A DNA stretch of 64,000 nt from Neolewinella antarctica (GCF_011927835.1 NZ_JAATJH010000005.1:248001-312000), one strand, 5' to 3'; positions 24,442 through 33,141 are shown, counted from the first letter of the stretch. The notes: generated from the letters alone by a model not told the origin. A program made the numbers and translations.

Positions 24442-27400
24442 CTAATCACACCCTCCCGGCCGTGTATCCGACAAATAAACGTCAAATTTGGATCCTACCG
24501 GCACCATCGCTCCGCCCGACGGCTCCGTCCGCACGACGTACGCATTGCTGCGGTTCGCCACGTCGCCGTAGGTTTTACCGACCAATAGGTCCGAGCCGTC
24601 GAGTAAAAATTCAAGCTCACCGAACGTGCGGCAGCGCATTTTTGGGACGGAGACTTCCCCGGTTTCCCGCACGGTAACGACGAACTCGAGTTCGCCACCT
24701 TTAGGCACTTCGACCCGGCCGCCGCGCAGTTCTTCCTCCGTGATTTTCCGGTCGCCGTAGTAGAGGTAAAGGATCGTATTTTCTTCCTGTTTACCGTCGT
24801 AGACTTGTTCGCGGATCTTCGAGCGGATCTCGCCCATGCGCTGCAGGCGGGTCGTGTACTGCGTATAATCGTACTCGCCCGTCAGTGGTGGGAGCTTGAT
24901 CATCGGGGCCTCGTCGGTGAGGATGGTGAGGTAGATGCTCCGGTTTTTCTTGACGCCCGCGCCGGCTTTGGGGTGTTGGCGCGTGACCGTGCCCGGTGGG
25001 CGGTTGGGGTCGAAAGCGCCTTTTTCGAATTTGAGCGTCAGGCCCAGGTCATCGGCGCGTTCCGCTGCTTCGGCGCGGCTCATGTCCACGAAATTGGGCA
25101 GGTCGGTGCTGCTGCCGTGGCTGGTGTAGAGGTTGAGGCTGATCCGGAGTAAGAAGAAGCAGATGACCAGAAATAACAGGGCCATCGCGAAGTTTTTCCA
25201 GAAGTAGCCGGATTTGAGTAAGGCTAAGGTGCTGGCCACAAAACCCGTTTTTTCCGGTTCGCTACTGCTTGCTCTGATTGGCGGCACGGTACTTTCTTCA
25301 CCCTCCTTAATGAGTGCGTTGTAATCACTAACCGCAGTTTTTTCTTCAGTAAGTGGCGCGGTCGCGGGTGCCGGGTTCTTTGGGGAAGCAAGGGAAGCTT
25401 GACTTGGTACGGAGCTCAGAGCTGCTTCCGTGGGGAGCGCAATTGCTGCTCGGTCCCGCCGCGCCTTCCCGTAAGCAAGAATACGGTCGATAAAGGCCGC
25501 CGGTTGGTAACCCGCCAGCGCCGCCTGGTGAAAAATGGCGGTGGCCGGCGTCATGCCCGGCAGACTGTTAACTTCGATAGGGATGGTGTCAGCCGTGCCG
25601 TCCGCGTAAATACGGACGAAGGCGTCGATCCGGCAGTAGCCTTCTACGGCCACCGCGCGCGCCGCTTTTTCGAGATCGGCTTTGACCTGGCCGGCAATGA
25701 AATCGTAGCTGTAACCGTCCGTCGCCAAACGGGCGGGGGTGAGGTTTTGACCCTCTCCGGCGAGGAACTTTTCTTCGAGACTAAGGATTTCGCCCCCGGC
25801 CAGCGTTTCGCTGGGTTCGAAGATCTGGTAACGGACTTCCCCGTCCTCCCCGAGGTGCGTGAGCATCCCGCCGGTGATCTCCATGAATTTATCCGCCCCT
25901 TCCGCTGTGATGACTTTTTCGAAAAGGATCGTGTTTTTACCGCTTGGCCACTCGTCTTTCTCCGATACTTTCAACTCTTTGCGCGCCGCCCGCTCGTTCA
26001 GGCTGGTGGGGCGGAAGGTGAGGTGGCAGTAAGCGGTCAATTCTTGCCGGTCTTTGATGAGTAAAACGGCCGAACTGCACCCATCGTCCACCGGCTTGGC
26101 AACGTGGGGGTAGCCGAACCGTTCCTCTACTTGCTGGTAGAAAGCATCTTCATCGGCGTAGAAATCTTTGCCGCTGGCCAACCATTGTTCCGTTACCTCC
26201 AGGCCGGCTCTGGCGAGGGTGTGGAGGGTTTTGTACTTGTCGATGGTGGTCCGGCTGCTGGCGATGCCGGAGCCGTTGTAGTAGATACCGAGGGGTTCGA
26301 GGAGAGCTTGTACCTGACCATCTTCCCCGGGCCGGCCGTGGAGGGCAATAAAGGCGCCGTCGATGTGCTTGGGTAGTTCCTTCCAGGTAACCTCCTTTGG
26401 TAAGAAGACGACGTTGGGAGCAGCGTAAGTGTGCGTGATCTCCTTACAAGCTTCCCGAATCTCCTGCACCACCGCGTGCTCGGTCGTTTTACCGAGTTTG
26501 GCGCGGATGTCGTCGGCGTTGTCCTTTAGTAAGAGGTTGATGGGGAGTTGGTGGAGGCGGTACTTATCCTCACCGTCGGGCTCTAAAAAAAGCGGCGTCG
26601 GCAAATAGCCCTCGCTCGAAGCCAGTTTTTCGTAGATATTCCGTCCGGACTCCACGCTAATGTGCCGCTCGAAGCTGGGTCCACCGAGGATGACCCCGAT
26701 CCTTTCTTTCTGGGTGGTACTTGCCCTGGCGGCTTCCATGGCTTCGTCCAGGCCGGTGCCTAACTCATCGGCTACGTCCATCCCTTCACCCTGCATCCCG
26801 CGACCTCGCCCCCGTTCCCTGAGCGATTGGCGAATGATATAAGTGAGAAACTGGCTAGGATTCAAGCCAATTTCGGCCGCCTGGTGGAAGAAGAAACTGC
26901 TCGGCATCATGCCCGAAGTCGTGTTCGGGTCGTTGAGGAAGATCTCGCCGCTGGCCGTGTGGAAGCCGTCGATGCGGGCGTAAACGTGGAAGCCGAGTTC
27001 TTCGAAAAGGCGCTCGCATTCGGCGCGGATGGCCTGGATACGGTCCGTCGGTAGCTCGATCGGCGTGACCTTGCGGCTGCGGCCGGGCATGTATTTGGCG
27101 CGGTAATCGAAGAGCTCGCTGCTGGGTTTGACGATTTCCGTGGGGGGCAGTGCGACGGCTGCGCCCGCCGGGGTGCGGAGGACGATGGTGGAGAATTCTT
27201 TACCGTCGATGAAGGCTTCTACGATTACGCTTTGTTCGGTTTGGTGGCCGGAAAAGATAATTAGTGGGTAGGCGGTAGGCGGTAGGGCGTGCGGGATTGG
27301 TGAATCTTGATTGGCGAATCTTGATTGGCGATTTGCGGCTATGCTCGCTTCGCTCGTAGTTTCGTCTTCGGCTCCAAATTCCGTGGTGTCCGGAGGTGTC

Positions 27401-28317
27401 TCGCGTCCTTCTTCTTTACTCTTTCCTCTTACCTCCACCTTAGCCTCCAGAAAATCATAAAGCTCATCCGGCGTGTACAAGGTAATGGTGCGTTCGCCGT
27501 GCTGGGCGTCCATGGGGAAGGCTACACCGTCGCGTAGATCGCTGAGGTTGCGGACGTATTCGAGGCGTTCGTATTCGTTGCGTTCGGCGTATTCGTGCAC
27601 GGGGAGGAGCTCGCGGAAGAAGGCGGCGTTGACGGCGCGTTCGAAGCCTTCCAGGCCCTCGCTTTCTTTGAGAATGGCTACGCCGATGGAGCTACCCTGG
27701 CGGGCGGGGCGGATGACCATTGGCCAGCCGATTTCGCGCTCGGATTCATAGAAGTGATCCTGGACGCGCTGGTCGTCAAAGTCGCCTTTTTTGATGACGA
27801 GCAGGGCCGGGGAGGCGAAGCCTTTGGCGGACATAAGCTCCTTCTGGATGGCCTTATCCATACCGATTTCACTTGCCTCGACGCCGGAGCCGGTGTAGGG
27901 CACGCCGGCGTATTCTAGCTCGCGTTGTAGTTGGCCGTCTTCGCCGTATTCGCCGTGGAGGGCTAGGAAAGCTACGTCGATCAGCTCCGGTAAATCATGG
28001 CGGCGGATGCGGCTGCCGACTTTGCGGGCCATGGCTTCGAGGCTCAGTTCGTCGAGCGGGCCGAGGCTTTCCTGGTAGACTTGGAACCCGTGCGCGGACG
28101 CGGGAGCCAGGTCGATGGGAGGGAAGAAATCTCGGATGGTGCCCCGGTAGAGATATTGCCAGTCGAGGAGGTGCCACTTGCGGAAAGAGTCCACGAAGAT
28201 GGGCACGGGCTCGAAGAGGGCCTGGTCGAGGTTGTCGTAGACCGTCCGGCCGCCGGCGAAAGAGATTTCGCGTTCGCGGCTGGGGCCGCCGAAGAAGATG
28301 CCTACTTTGATGCGCAT
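24442..28317 (-). CDS. Fusion of two D-alanine--D-alanine ligase domains, a membrane helix and PASTA repeats
   Basis: A 1291-residue protein. Residues 1-500: Ddl ATP-grasp domain 1 (GIFFGGPSREREIS, ALHGEYGEDGQLQ, RPARQGSSIGV, LNDPNTTSGMMP). Residues 536-945: Ddl domain 2 (GVILGGPSFERHIS, ALHGRPGEDGQVQ, KPVDDGCSSAV, IEVNSLPGMTP). Then a linker, one membrane helix (about 1041-1063, NFAMALLFLVICFFLLRI) and about three PASTA modules (LPNFVDMSRAEAAERADDLG onward). Each ligase half departs from the consensus at a different site: domain 1 has Arg for Lys and LNDPN for EVN; domain 2 has GCSSAV for GSSxGV. Ddl makes D-Ala-D-Ala for peptidoglycan; PASTA binds muropeptides. An insertion at about residues 292-357 and both linkers contain dispersed-repeat DNA. 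Separate ddl and PASTA genes are often neighbours in Bacteroidota, so gene fusion plus duplication is likely. Confidence 0.93.
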   Translation of the reverse strand: MRIKVGIFFGGPSREREISFAGGRTVYDNLDQALFEPVPIFVDSFRKWHLLDWQYLYRGTIRDFFPPIDLAPASAHGFQVYQESLGPLDELSLEAMARKVGSRIRRHDLPELIDVAFLALHGEYGEDGQLQRELEYAGVPYTGSGVEASEIGMDKAIQKELMSAKGFASPALLVIKKGDFDDQRVQDHFYESEREIGWPMVIRPARQGSSIGVAILKESEGLEGFERAVNAAFFRELLPVHEYAERNEYERLEYVRNLSDLRDGVAFPMDAQHGERTITLYTPDELYDFLEAKVEVRGKSKEEGRETPPDTTEFGAEDETTSEASIAANRQSRFANQDSPIPHALPPTAYPLIIFSGHQTEQSVIVEAFIDGKEFSTIVLRTPAGAAVALPPTEIVKPSSELFDYRAKYMPGRSRKVTPIELPTDRIQAIRAECERLFEELGFHVYARIDGFHTASGEIFLNDPNTTSGMMPSSFFFHQAAEIGLNPSQFLTYIIRQSLRERGRGRGMQGEGMDVADELGTGLDEAMEAARASTTQKERIGVILGGPSFERHISVESGRNIYEKLASSEGYLPTPLFLEPDGEDKYRLHQLPINLLLKDNADDIRAKLGKTTEHAVVQEIREACKEITHTYAAPNVVFLPKEVTWKELPKHIDGAFIALHGRPGEDGQVQALLEPLGIYYNGSGIASSRTTIDKYKTLHTLARAGLEVTEQWLASGKDFYADEDAFYQQVEERFGYPHVAKPVDDGCSSAVLLIKDRQELTAYCHLTFRPTSLNERAARKELKVSEKDEWPSGKNTILFEKVITAEGADKFMEITGGMLTHLGEDGEVRYQIFEPSETLAGGEILSLEEKFLAGEGQNLTPARLATDGYSYDFIAGQVKADLEKAARAVAVEGYCRIDAFVRIYADGTADTIPIEVNSLPGMTPATAIFHQAALAGYQPAAFIDRILAYGKARRDRAAIALPTEAALSSVPSQASLASPKNPAPATAPLTEEKTAVSDYNALIKEGEESTVPPIRASSSEPEKTGFVASTLALLKSGYFWKNFAMALLFLVICFFLLRISLNLYTSHGSSTDLPNFVDMSRAEAAERADDLGLTLKFEKGAFDPNRPPGTVTRQHPKAGAGVKKNRSIYLTILTDEAPMIKLPPLTGEYDYTQYTTRLQRMGEIRSKIREQVYDGKQEENTILYLYYGDRKITEEELRGGRVEVPKGGELEFVVTVRETGEVSVPKMRCRTFGELEFLLDGSDLLVGKTYGDVANRSNAYVVRTEPSGGAMVPVGSKFDVYLSDTRPGGCD
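25356..25371 (-). repeat. Dispersed 16-bp unit in the Ddl2-to-membrane linker
   Basis: On the minus strand this reads GCACCCGCGACCGCGC and encodes the PAPATAP linker segment of the fusion protein. Confidence 0.8.
26793..26809 (+). repeat. Variant dispersed unit in the Ddl1-Ddl2 linker
   Basis: GCATCCCGCGACCTCGC on the plus strand. Translated on the minus strand it gives RGRGMQ in the linker between the two ligase domains. Confidence 0.65.
27245..27445 (-). repeat. Composite of dispersed-repeat fragments inserted in frame in Ddl domain 1
   Basis: Reading the minus strand: GGTAAGAGGAAAGAGTAAAG (family seen at 39470, 41159, 47717), then CGAGCGAAGCGAGCATAG (as at 24373), then two tandem CGCCAATCAAGATT units, then CCTACCGCCTACCGCCTACC (as at 21250-21300). 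The encoded segment, about residues 292-357, interrupts the ligase domain between EAKVEV and QSVIVEAFIDGKEFS. Confidence 0.75.
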
Positions 28318-28336
28318 GGCTGGAACTTAGTGCGCA

Positions 28337-28509
28337 GTTACGCATCTGATGAACTTTTTAAGTAGATCGCTTCTCAACTTACTTAAAAAGATACATCCGA
28401 TGAGAACTGCTTGGATTGGCTGAAAGAGATAGTTGGGTTCTCATTGGATGCACCTTTTCAAACTCGATCGCAAAGCGATTGAATTTGAAAAGTTCATCAG
28501 ATGCGTAAC
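28337..28509. mobile_element. Double-hairpin element with 22-bp perfect terminal inverted repeats
   Basis: The left end (28337-28358, starting GTTACGCATCTGATGAAC) is perfectly inverted at 28488-28509. Inside are two imperfect hairpins: CATCTGATGAACTTTTTAAG with CTTAAAAAGATACATCCGATG, and GGATGCACCTTTTCAAA with TTTGAAAAGTTCATC. A related single hairpin is at 41065-41117. There is no coding capacity. It lies between the divergent fusion gene and the regulator. Confidence 0.75.
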
Positions 28510-28667
28510 CTAACAAGCCGAGGGTGCAATTTAAACAGCCACGAAGGTAACGTGTGGGGGTGGGATTGGATTATGGTGGTTTAGTAAGCGTTTGGGTTTG
28601 GGTAGTATTCGCGGCTTCGGTGCGTACAAAGGGACGATCCGTTATCACGAATCATCTTTTTAAAGGG

Positions 28668-28690
28668 CCAGTAGCTAGTTTAGCTACTGG
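28668..28690. promoter_or_regulatory. Perfect 10-bp inverted repeat operator upstream of the WYL regulator
   Basis: CCAGTAGCTA, a 3-nt spacer GTT, then TAGCTACTGG, ending 19 nt before the ATG at 28710. The symmetry and position suit a dimeric HTH regulator acting on its own gene. No second copy was noticed in the window. Confidence 0.65.
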
Positions 28691-28709
28691 ACACGACCAC
28701 CTACTCACC

Positions 28710-29954
28710 ATGCCAAACCGCCTAACCAGGCTAACCACCCTCCTCACCCAACTCCAGTCCTCCCGCCTGGTCACCGCCCGCCAACTGGCCGACCGGCACG
28801 GCGTCAGCCTGCGCACCGTCTACCGGGACGTTCGCGCCCTCGAAGCAGCCGGCGTACCGATCGTGACCGTGGAAGGAAAAGGCTATTCAATCCTCGCCGG
28901 CTACCGCTTACCGCCGATCATGTTTACGGAGGCGGAAGCCGGAGCACTCATCACGGCGGAGCACCTGATCGGTAAGAACTCGGATGCTTCGCTCGTCCGA
29001 GCTTACCAGTCAGCCATTACCAAAATCAAGGCCGTGCTGCCTAGCGCCGGTAAAGAACGGTCGGAAGTGCTTTCCTCCCGCCTGCTCTCCCGCGACGATC
29101 CGGCGGAGCGGCCAACCAGCAATTTGCTGATGGTAATTCAAGAATGTATTCTCCACCACCGCTTGTCCGCTATCGCTTACACTTCCGTAAAAGGGGAAGC
29201 GTCAAACAGAGAAGTAGAACCCTTTGGCCTCTACACCACCGAGGGCAACTGGATACTGATCGCTTTCTGCCGCCTGCGCAAAGCCTTCCGCACGTTTCGG
29301 CTGGATCGGATTGGGCGGTTTCGAGCCCTGTCCACCACGTTTACGCCGTACACCTTCACGTTGGCGGAGTACCTGGTAGAAGCCCGGAAAAATTATTCCC
29401 GTACCCTTGCCACGGGGTTGTCACAGCGCCCCGCCAACTTTGTCGGGTCACCAAATAAGACAACCATGACTAAGCAACAAAAAGATTCTTTCCAGCTGAT
29501 CGGTATCTCCGTAAGAACCTCCAACACGGACCCACAACAAACGGCGAAAGACATCGGTGGCCTCTGGCAACGCCTGCTGGAGGAGCAGCTAGTTGATCAG
29601 ATCCCCAACAAAGTCGATACGACCGTTTATTCGGTGTACACGGACTACGAGTCCGACCACCGGGGCGCCTACACAACCGTGCTGGGTTGTCGGGTAAGTT
29701 CACTCGCTGACGTGCCGGAAGGGATGACGGCCATCGAGGTGGCGGGCGGCGCATTTCAGGTATTTACTTCCCGGGGCAATCTCCAGCATGGTGTAGTGTA
29801 CCAAACCTGGGAGGATATTTGGGCTACGGAACTGGACCGCAGCTACCGGGCGGATTATGAGGTTTACGGGGCCAAGGCTTCGAATCTGACGGATGCGGAG
29901 GTAGAGATTTTCGTTGGGATTCTTGAGGACAGTAACGAAGTACCCAATGGATAA
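28710..29954 (+). CDS. YafY-type HTH/WYL transcriptional regulator fused to a GyrI-like effector-binding domain
   Basis: 414 residues from the ATG at 28710 (MPNRLTRLTTLLTQLQ). The N-terminus is a winged helix (LADRHGVSLRTVYRDVRALE). The central part is a WYL domain (IAYTSVKGEASNREVEPFGL, WILIAFCRLRKAFRTFRLDR). After a short linker, from MTKQQKDSFQLIGISVRT, comes a GyrI/AraC effector-binding-like domain (VYSVYTDYESDHRGAYT, IEVAGGAFQVFTSRG). These two parts are usually adjacent separate genes; here the frame is continuous. It probably binds a small ligand and regulates its own or nearby genes through the palindrome at 28668. The frame is open further upstream but across the operator, so the upstream start is rejected. 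Confidence 0.9.
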   Translation: MPNRLTRLTTLLTQLQSSRLVTARQLADRHGVSLRTVYRDVRALEAAGVPIVTVEGKGYSILAGYRLPPIMFTEAEAGALITAEHLIGKNSDASLVRAYQSAITKIKAVLPSAGKERSEVLSSRLLSRDDPAERPTSNLLMVIQECILHHRLSAIAYTSVKGEASNREVEPFGLYTTEGNWILIAFCRLRKAFRTFRLDRIGRFRALSTTFTPYTFTLAEYLVEARKNYSRTLATGLSQRPANFVGSPNKTTMTKQQKDSFQLIGISVRTSNTDPQQTAKDIGGLWQRLLEEQLVDQIPNKVDTTVYSVYTDYESDHRGAYTTVLGCRVSSLADVPEGMTAIEVAGGAFQVFTSRGNLQHGVVYQTWEDIWATELDRSYRADYEVYGAKASNLTDAEVEIFVGILEDSNEVPNG

Positions 29955-30129
29955 CGTACTCATTCGTAGCGCCTCTTGAACTGACGATAATTCACCAATG
30001 ATTGATGAACCCACGTAATGCACAGCAAAGTTTGACGAATAGATAAGTACTAAAATTTTGTCAATACTTTCTATATTAGCTGAGTATGACGCTTTCCAGA
30101 ATTACCTGAGCCCACACAAACACCTCGCC

Positions 30130-31794
30130 TTGAAATACTTTTCCGCGCTATTACTAGCCATTATGTTATGTGCACTGCCGTCAATCTCAATGGCGTCCGT
30201 GTCCAATTGTACGCTCGATGACGGGGTAGTTACGCTGCCGCCATCCAACATTCCCATCAAGGCGGATTCAGTCGGCCCCAGTCTCTTCACGCCGGGTAAT
30301 CAGTGGAACTTATTCAGTATGTCCGGCGGGGTCAATTCTCCCGCCTTCGGCTACACCACCCGTTACCGGCTAGAGCAGCTTACGCAACCGGATAGCATTG
30401 CTTTTTACCGGATCGTTACCAGTCGCGATTCCGTGGGAGAAGATAATTTTCTGGATTCAGGAGACCGCCTTGAAGATCGGACTGGAAAGGTATACTTTCA
30501 ACCAGCGGGATCGACGCAAGACTACCTACTGTATGACTTTACGGCGATGGTGGGGGATACGCTCGAATTTATCCCAGTTAGGTCTGATTTTTCTGATGGA
30601 CTTCCCTATAAGTTGCTGCTCACGGATACTGACACCATCGAGCTGGCTAATGGGGAACGTCGGAAGCGTTGGGAAGTGAGCTGCCTGGGTGAGGATTTAG
30701 CGGTCGATGATAACTTCGGCCCTTGGTACTACATTGAAGGAATTGGGTACCAATCAGGTCTTTTCAACCGGATAAATGCACCCTGTGAGATTATCATCGA
30801 GGGCTGGGGTGAGTTACTGAACTGCTTCTCCGCAAACGGAGAAACGCTCTACCGGGGAAGCAGCCTGAGGAATGAGTGTTTCTTCAACATCGAAGAACCC
30901 GACGAACAGCCGTCGAGCTTTTCCCCTTATTCCGTCTGGAATCAATTCGTTCCTACGGGAGAAGTAAACGAGGGCTACCCCGGCTACACCCTGCGCTATT
31001 TGATGTCCCCCGAAAACACGAGCGGCTTCGGTAATTATACTTACGAGCTAGAAACCACCGAAGAAGAAGGTGCTGATATATCTAGCTTCACCAAGAATGA
31101 AATCAGGATTAATGATTACAAAGGAGTCACTTTTTATCAACCCTTTAAAGATGGTCCGGAGTACTTGCTTTACGACTTTACCGCTGAGGTAGGTGATACG
31201 CTAAATTACCGAGCGGTTCGCTACGATAACGGCCAGGATAAATTCGCTAGCTATCAACTGATCGTCACCGCTACGGATAGTGTCACCCTCACGGATGGTA
31301 CCCGGCGCAGGCGTTGGTTTACCGCCTGCTTAAATTCAACGGATGATGCCGGTCAGCCAGCGCCGTTCATGACTTACGTAGAACAAATGGGATCGACAAA
31401 AGGACTTTTGTACCCACTCGAAGTTCCGGGTTGTCCGACGGAAATAGAGACGGAGCGGCTACTCTGCTACTATTATAATCAGGTGCCACAGTACGAAAAT
31501 TTGTCCGACCTCCTGCCCAGCTGCTTCGTAAAAAGAACCGTCGCTACGGGAGGTGACCAACTCGCTAGACCTCGGCAAATGACAGTCTATCCGAATCCAA
31601 CTAATGGAAACGTAACGGTAACCGGTGTAGAATTAGCCTCCGCCAGGCTATTTGACGCAGCCGGAGAGCTTGTACACTCGTACGGCCGGGGGAATGAAAT
31701 CAACACTGGAGACGTGCCACCCGGGCTATACTTTTTGCGTGGCCTGGACGAACGGGGGAATACCTTCATGATGCGGCTAGTGGTTAGTCGGTGA
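30130..31794 (+). CDS. T9SS cargo protein with a duplicated beta-rich module
   Basis: 554 residues from a TTG at 30130 that gives signal peptide KYFSALLLAIMLCALPSISMA. An earlier TTG at 30058 would add 24 residues before it. Two homologous modules of about 190 residues follow: module 1 has YLLYDFTAMVGDTLEF and GERRKRWEVSCL; module 2 has YLLYDFTAEVGDTLNY and GTRRRRWFTACL. The C-terminus is a type A sorting domain (VYPNPTNGNVTVTG, DVPPGLYFLRG). The product is exported by T9SS; no catalytic motif is seen and its function is unknown. Confidence 0.82.
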   Translation: MKYFSALLLAIMLCALPSISMASVSNCTLDDGVVTLPPSNIPIKADSVGPSLFTPGNQWNLFSMSGGVNSPAFGYTTRYRLEQLTQPDSIAFYRIVTSRDSVGEDNFLDSGDRLEDRTGKVYFQPAGSTQDYLLYDFTAMVGDTLEFIPVRSDFSDGLPYKLLLTDTDTIELANGERRKRWEVSCLGEDLAVDDNFGPWYYIEGIGYQSGLFNRINAPCEIIIEGWGELLNCFSANGETLYRGSSLRNECFFNIEEPDEQPSSFSPYSVWNQFVPTGEVNEGYPGYTLRYLMSPENTSGFGNYTYELETTEEEGADISSFTKNEIRINDYKGVTFYQPFKDGPEYLLYDFTAEVGDTLNYRAVRYDNGQDKFASYQLIVTATDSVTLTDGTRRRRWFTACLNSTDDAGQPAPFMTYVEQMGSTKGLLYPLEVPGCPTEIETERLLCYYYNQVPQYENLSDLLPSCFVKRTVATGGDQLARPRQMTVYPNPTNGNVTVTGVELASARLFDAAGELVHSYGRGNEINTGDVPPGLYFLRGLDERGNTFMMRLVVSR

Positions 31795-31916
31795 TGACGC
31801 GTACTGGCAACCTGGCGCACGAGACAAAATTGATGCGAATTCAATATTTTTCGTTCAAATGGAATACTAAATGTCTTGGCGGGAAAAGTAGCTTATCTTG
31901 TGTGTAAACACGAAAC

Positions 31917-32645
31917 ATGCTCCCGCCACTGGGCCATCCGCTTTACTTTGGCTTCGCAATCCTGACGGGTCTGACGCTGGTAGGCTTTTACGCGGCCACC
32001 GGTAAGCGGCTCTGGGTGCTGATCGCTGGGGCGTGCTGGCTACTCGCAACGGCCGGCCTGGCGGCTACGGGGTTCTTCACGGTAACGGATACCGTGCCGC
32101 CGCGGGTGGCGTTGGTCGTGCTGCCGGTGCTGGTGGGCGGTTTATACGTAGGGTTTAGCGAGCGAGCGCGGTCGTTTCGGGCGGGGGTGGATGTAGAAAT
32201 TCTGCACTATCTCCATACCGTACGGATTGCCGTGGAGGTGTATTTTTTGCACGGGCTCTACGCGTCCGGCGTGGTGGCGAAAGCGCTGACGTACGAAGGC
32301 CTGAATTACGATGTTATTCCGGGTTTGTTGCTACCGGTAATCGGTTTGCTGGTATTTAGGTGGCGGAAGCTGTCGGTCGGCTGGGCGGTGGCGGCTAACG
32401 TCGCTGGCATTCTCGTACTCGCCTGGACGGTGGTGGTGGCGGTGCTCTCGGCACCGACTTCGTACCAATTGCTTTCGTTGGACCAACCCACCGTCGCTAT
32501 TTTCTATTTCCCCTGGATCTGGTTGCCGGCGCTGGTGGCGCCGTTGATGTTCTGGGCACATTTTTTGGTGCTGGGGCGGCTACGCGATGACCCTGCTTTC
32601 TCCTGGACATCCCCGGCACCCGCGACCGCGCCAAAGAATCGTTAG
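31917..32645 (+). CDS. Multi-pass membrane protein, unknown function
   Basis: 242 residues with about six hydrophobic segments (LYFGFAILTGLTLVGFYA, WVLIAGACWLLATAGLAA, VALVVLPVLVGGLYVGF, VIPGLLLPVIGLLVF, VAANVAGILVLAWTVVVAVL, IWLPALVAPLMFWAHFLVLG). I do not recognise the family. The short polar C-terminus SPAPATAPKNR is encoded by a copy of the 16-bp dispersed unit (32616-32631) that also carries the reading frame to the stop. A weak promoter (TTGGCGGG, then TATCTTGT near 31891) precedes it. Confidence 0.75.
   Translation: MLPPLGHPLYFGFAILTGLTLVGFYAATGKRLWVLIAGACWLLATAGLAATGFFTVTDTVPPRVALVVLPVLVGGLYVGFSERARSFRAGVDVEILHYLHTVRIAVEVYFLHGLYASGVVAKALTYEGLNYDVIPGLLLPVIGLLVFRWRKLSVGWAVAANVAGILVLAWTVVVAVLSAPTSYQLLSLDQPTVAIFYFPWIWLPALVAPLMFWAHFLVLGRLRDDPAFSWTSPAPATAPKNR
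32616..32631 (+). repeat. Dispersed 16-bp unit at a protein C-terminus
   Basis: GCACCCGCGACCGCGC, in frame as APATAP, 14 nt before the stop of the membrane protein gene. Confidence 0.8.
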
Positions 32646-32776
32646 GCGCGGACGCTGGTGCGGAGGATAATTTACCGGAGCAATGTCTTCGGGTGTGGAC
32701 ATAAAAAATAAAAAGCACCCATAGTGTAACGCATGGTGTGTGTACCGTCATGAAGGGGCATAACACGCACGCTACT

Positions 32777-32860
32777 ATGAACAACAAACTTCCACAGCCA
32801 GACACGCAAGTTGCTGTTTCGACCCGCCGTAGTTTAGTGTTTAGCCGACGCACCTACTGA
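32777..32860 (+). CDS. Possible 27-residue peptide ORF
   Basis: ATG AAC AAC AAA ... TGA encodes MNNKLPQPDTQVAVSTRRSL followed by VFSRRTY, a polar then basic peptide. It lies in an 817-bp gap (32646-33462) that lacks other genes, upstream of the terminator at 33087. No family is recognised and chance is quite possible. Confidence 0.25.
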   Translation: MNNKLPQPDTQVAVSTRRSLVFSRRTY

Positions 32861-33011
32861 ATTTTAGTTTATTAAGGGACTCCGTCACGTCATTGATTCC
32901 GACTGGATACCTGCGAGCGGCGCAACAAAGCAATAACGACCCAAAGGGTACGCATGATTACCGTTTTAAAGCTAACATCTTGAACGTATTTATTTAGTTT
33001 TCGTAGTATTT

Positions 33012-33116
33012 TAGTTTAGCCTAGCATTAGAGAGGGATTGTTAGGTTTTTAGTACCCCAGAGAGGGAAACACACTGTCATTTTCGGGTGAGCGCTTCGGT
33101 GCTCGCCCTTTTTTAT
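33012..33116 (+). ncRNA. Candidate small RNA ending at a strong terminator
   Basis: From about 33012 to the T-tract at 33116 there is a roughly 100-nt stretch with two AGAGAGGGA repeats (about 33028 and 33061) and no reading frame. AT-rich sequence just upstream (TTGAACGTATTTATTTAG, TAGTATTTTAG) could hold a promoter. It could equally be the 3' end of a longer transcript through 32777. This is inference from the terminator and lack of ORFs. Confidence 0.3.
33087..33116 (+). terminator. Rho-independent terminator
   Basis: GGGTGAGC (33087-33094) pairs with GCTCGCCC (33103-33110) around GCTTCGGT, followed by six T. Orientation is plus strand. Confidence 0.8.
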
Positions 33117-33141
33117 TGTTGGATCCTTTTTAATAATTAAG

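Noticed and set aside
26660..26820. A frameshift or sequencing error joining two ddl genes
   Set aside because: The frame is continuous through the linker with no overlapping stop/start, and the linker contains a repeat copy in frame, so a real fusion is more likely.
32497..32853. 118-codon minus-strand open frame overlapping the membrane protein gene end
   Set aside because: It is antisense to a better-supported gene, has no family features, and its composition follows the antisense of the repeat and GC-rich code.
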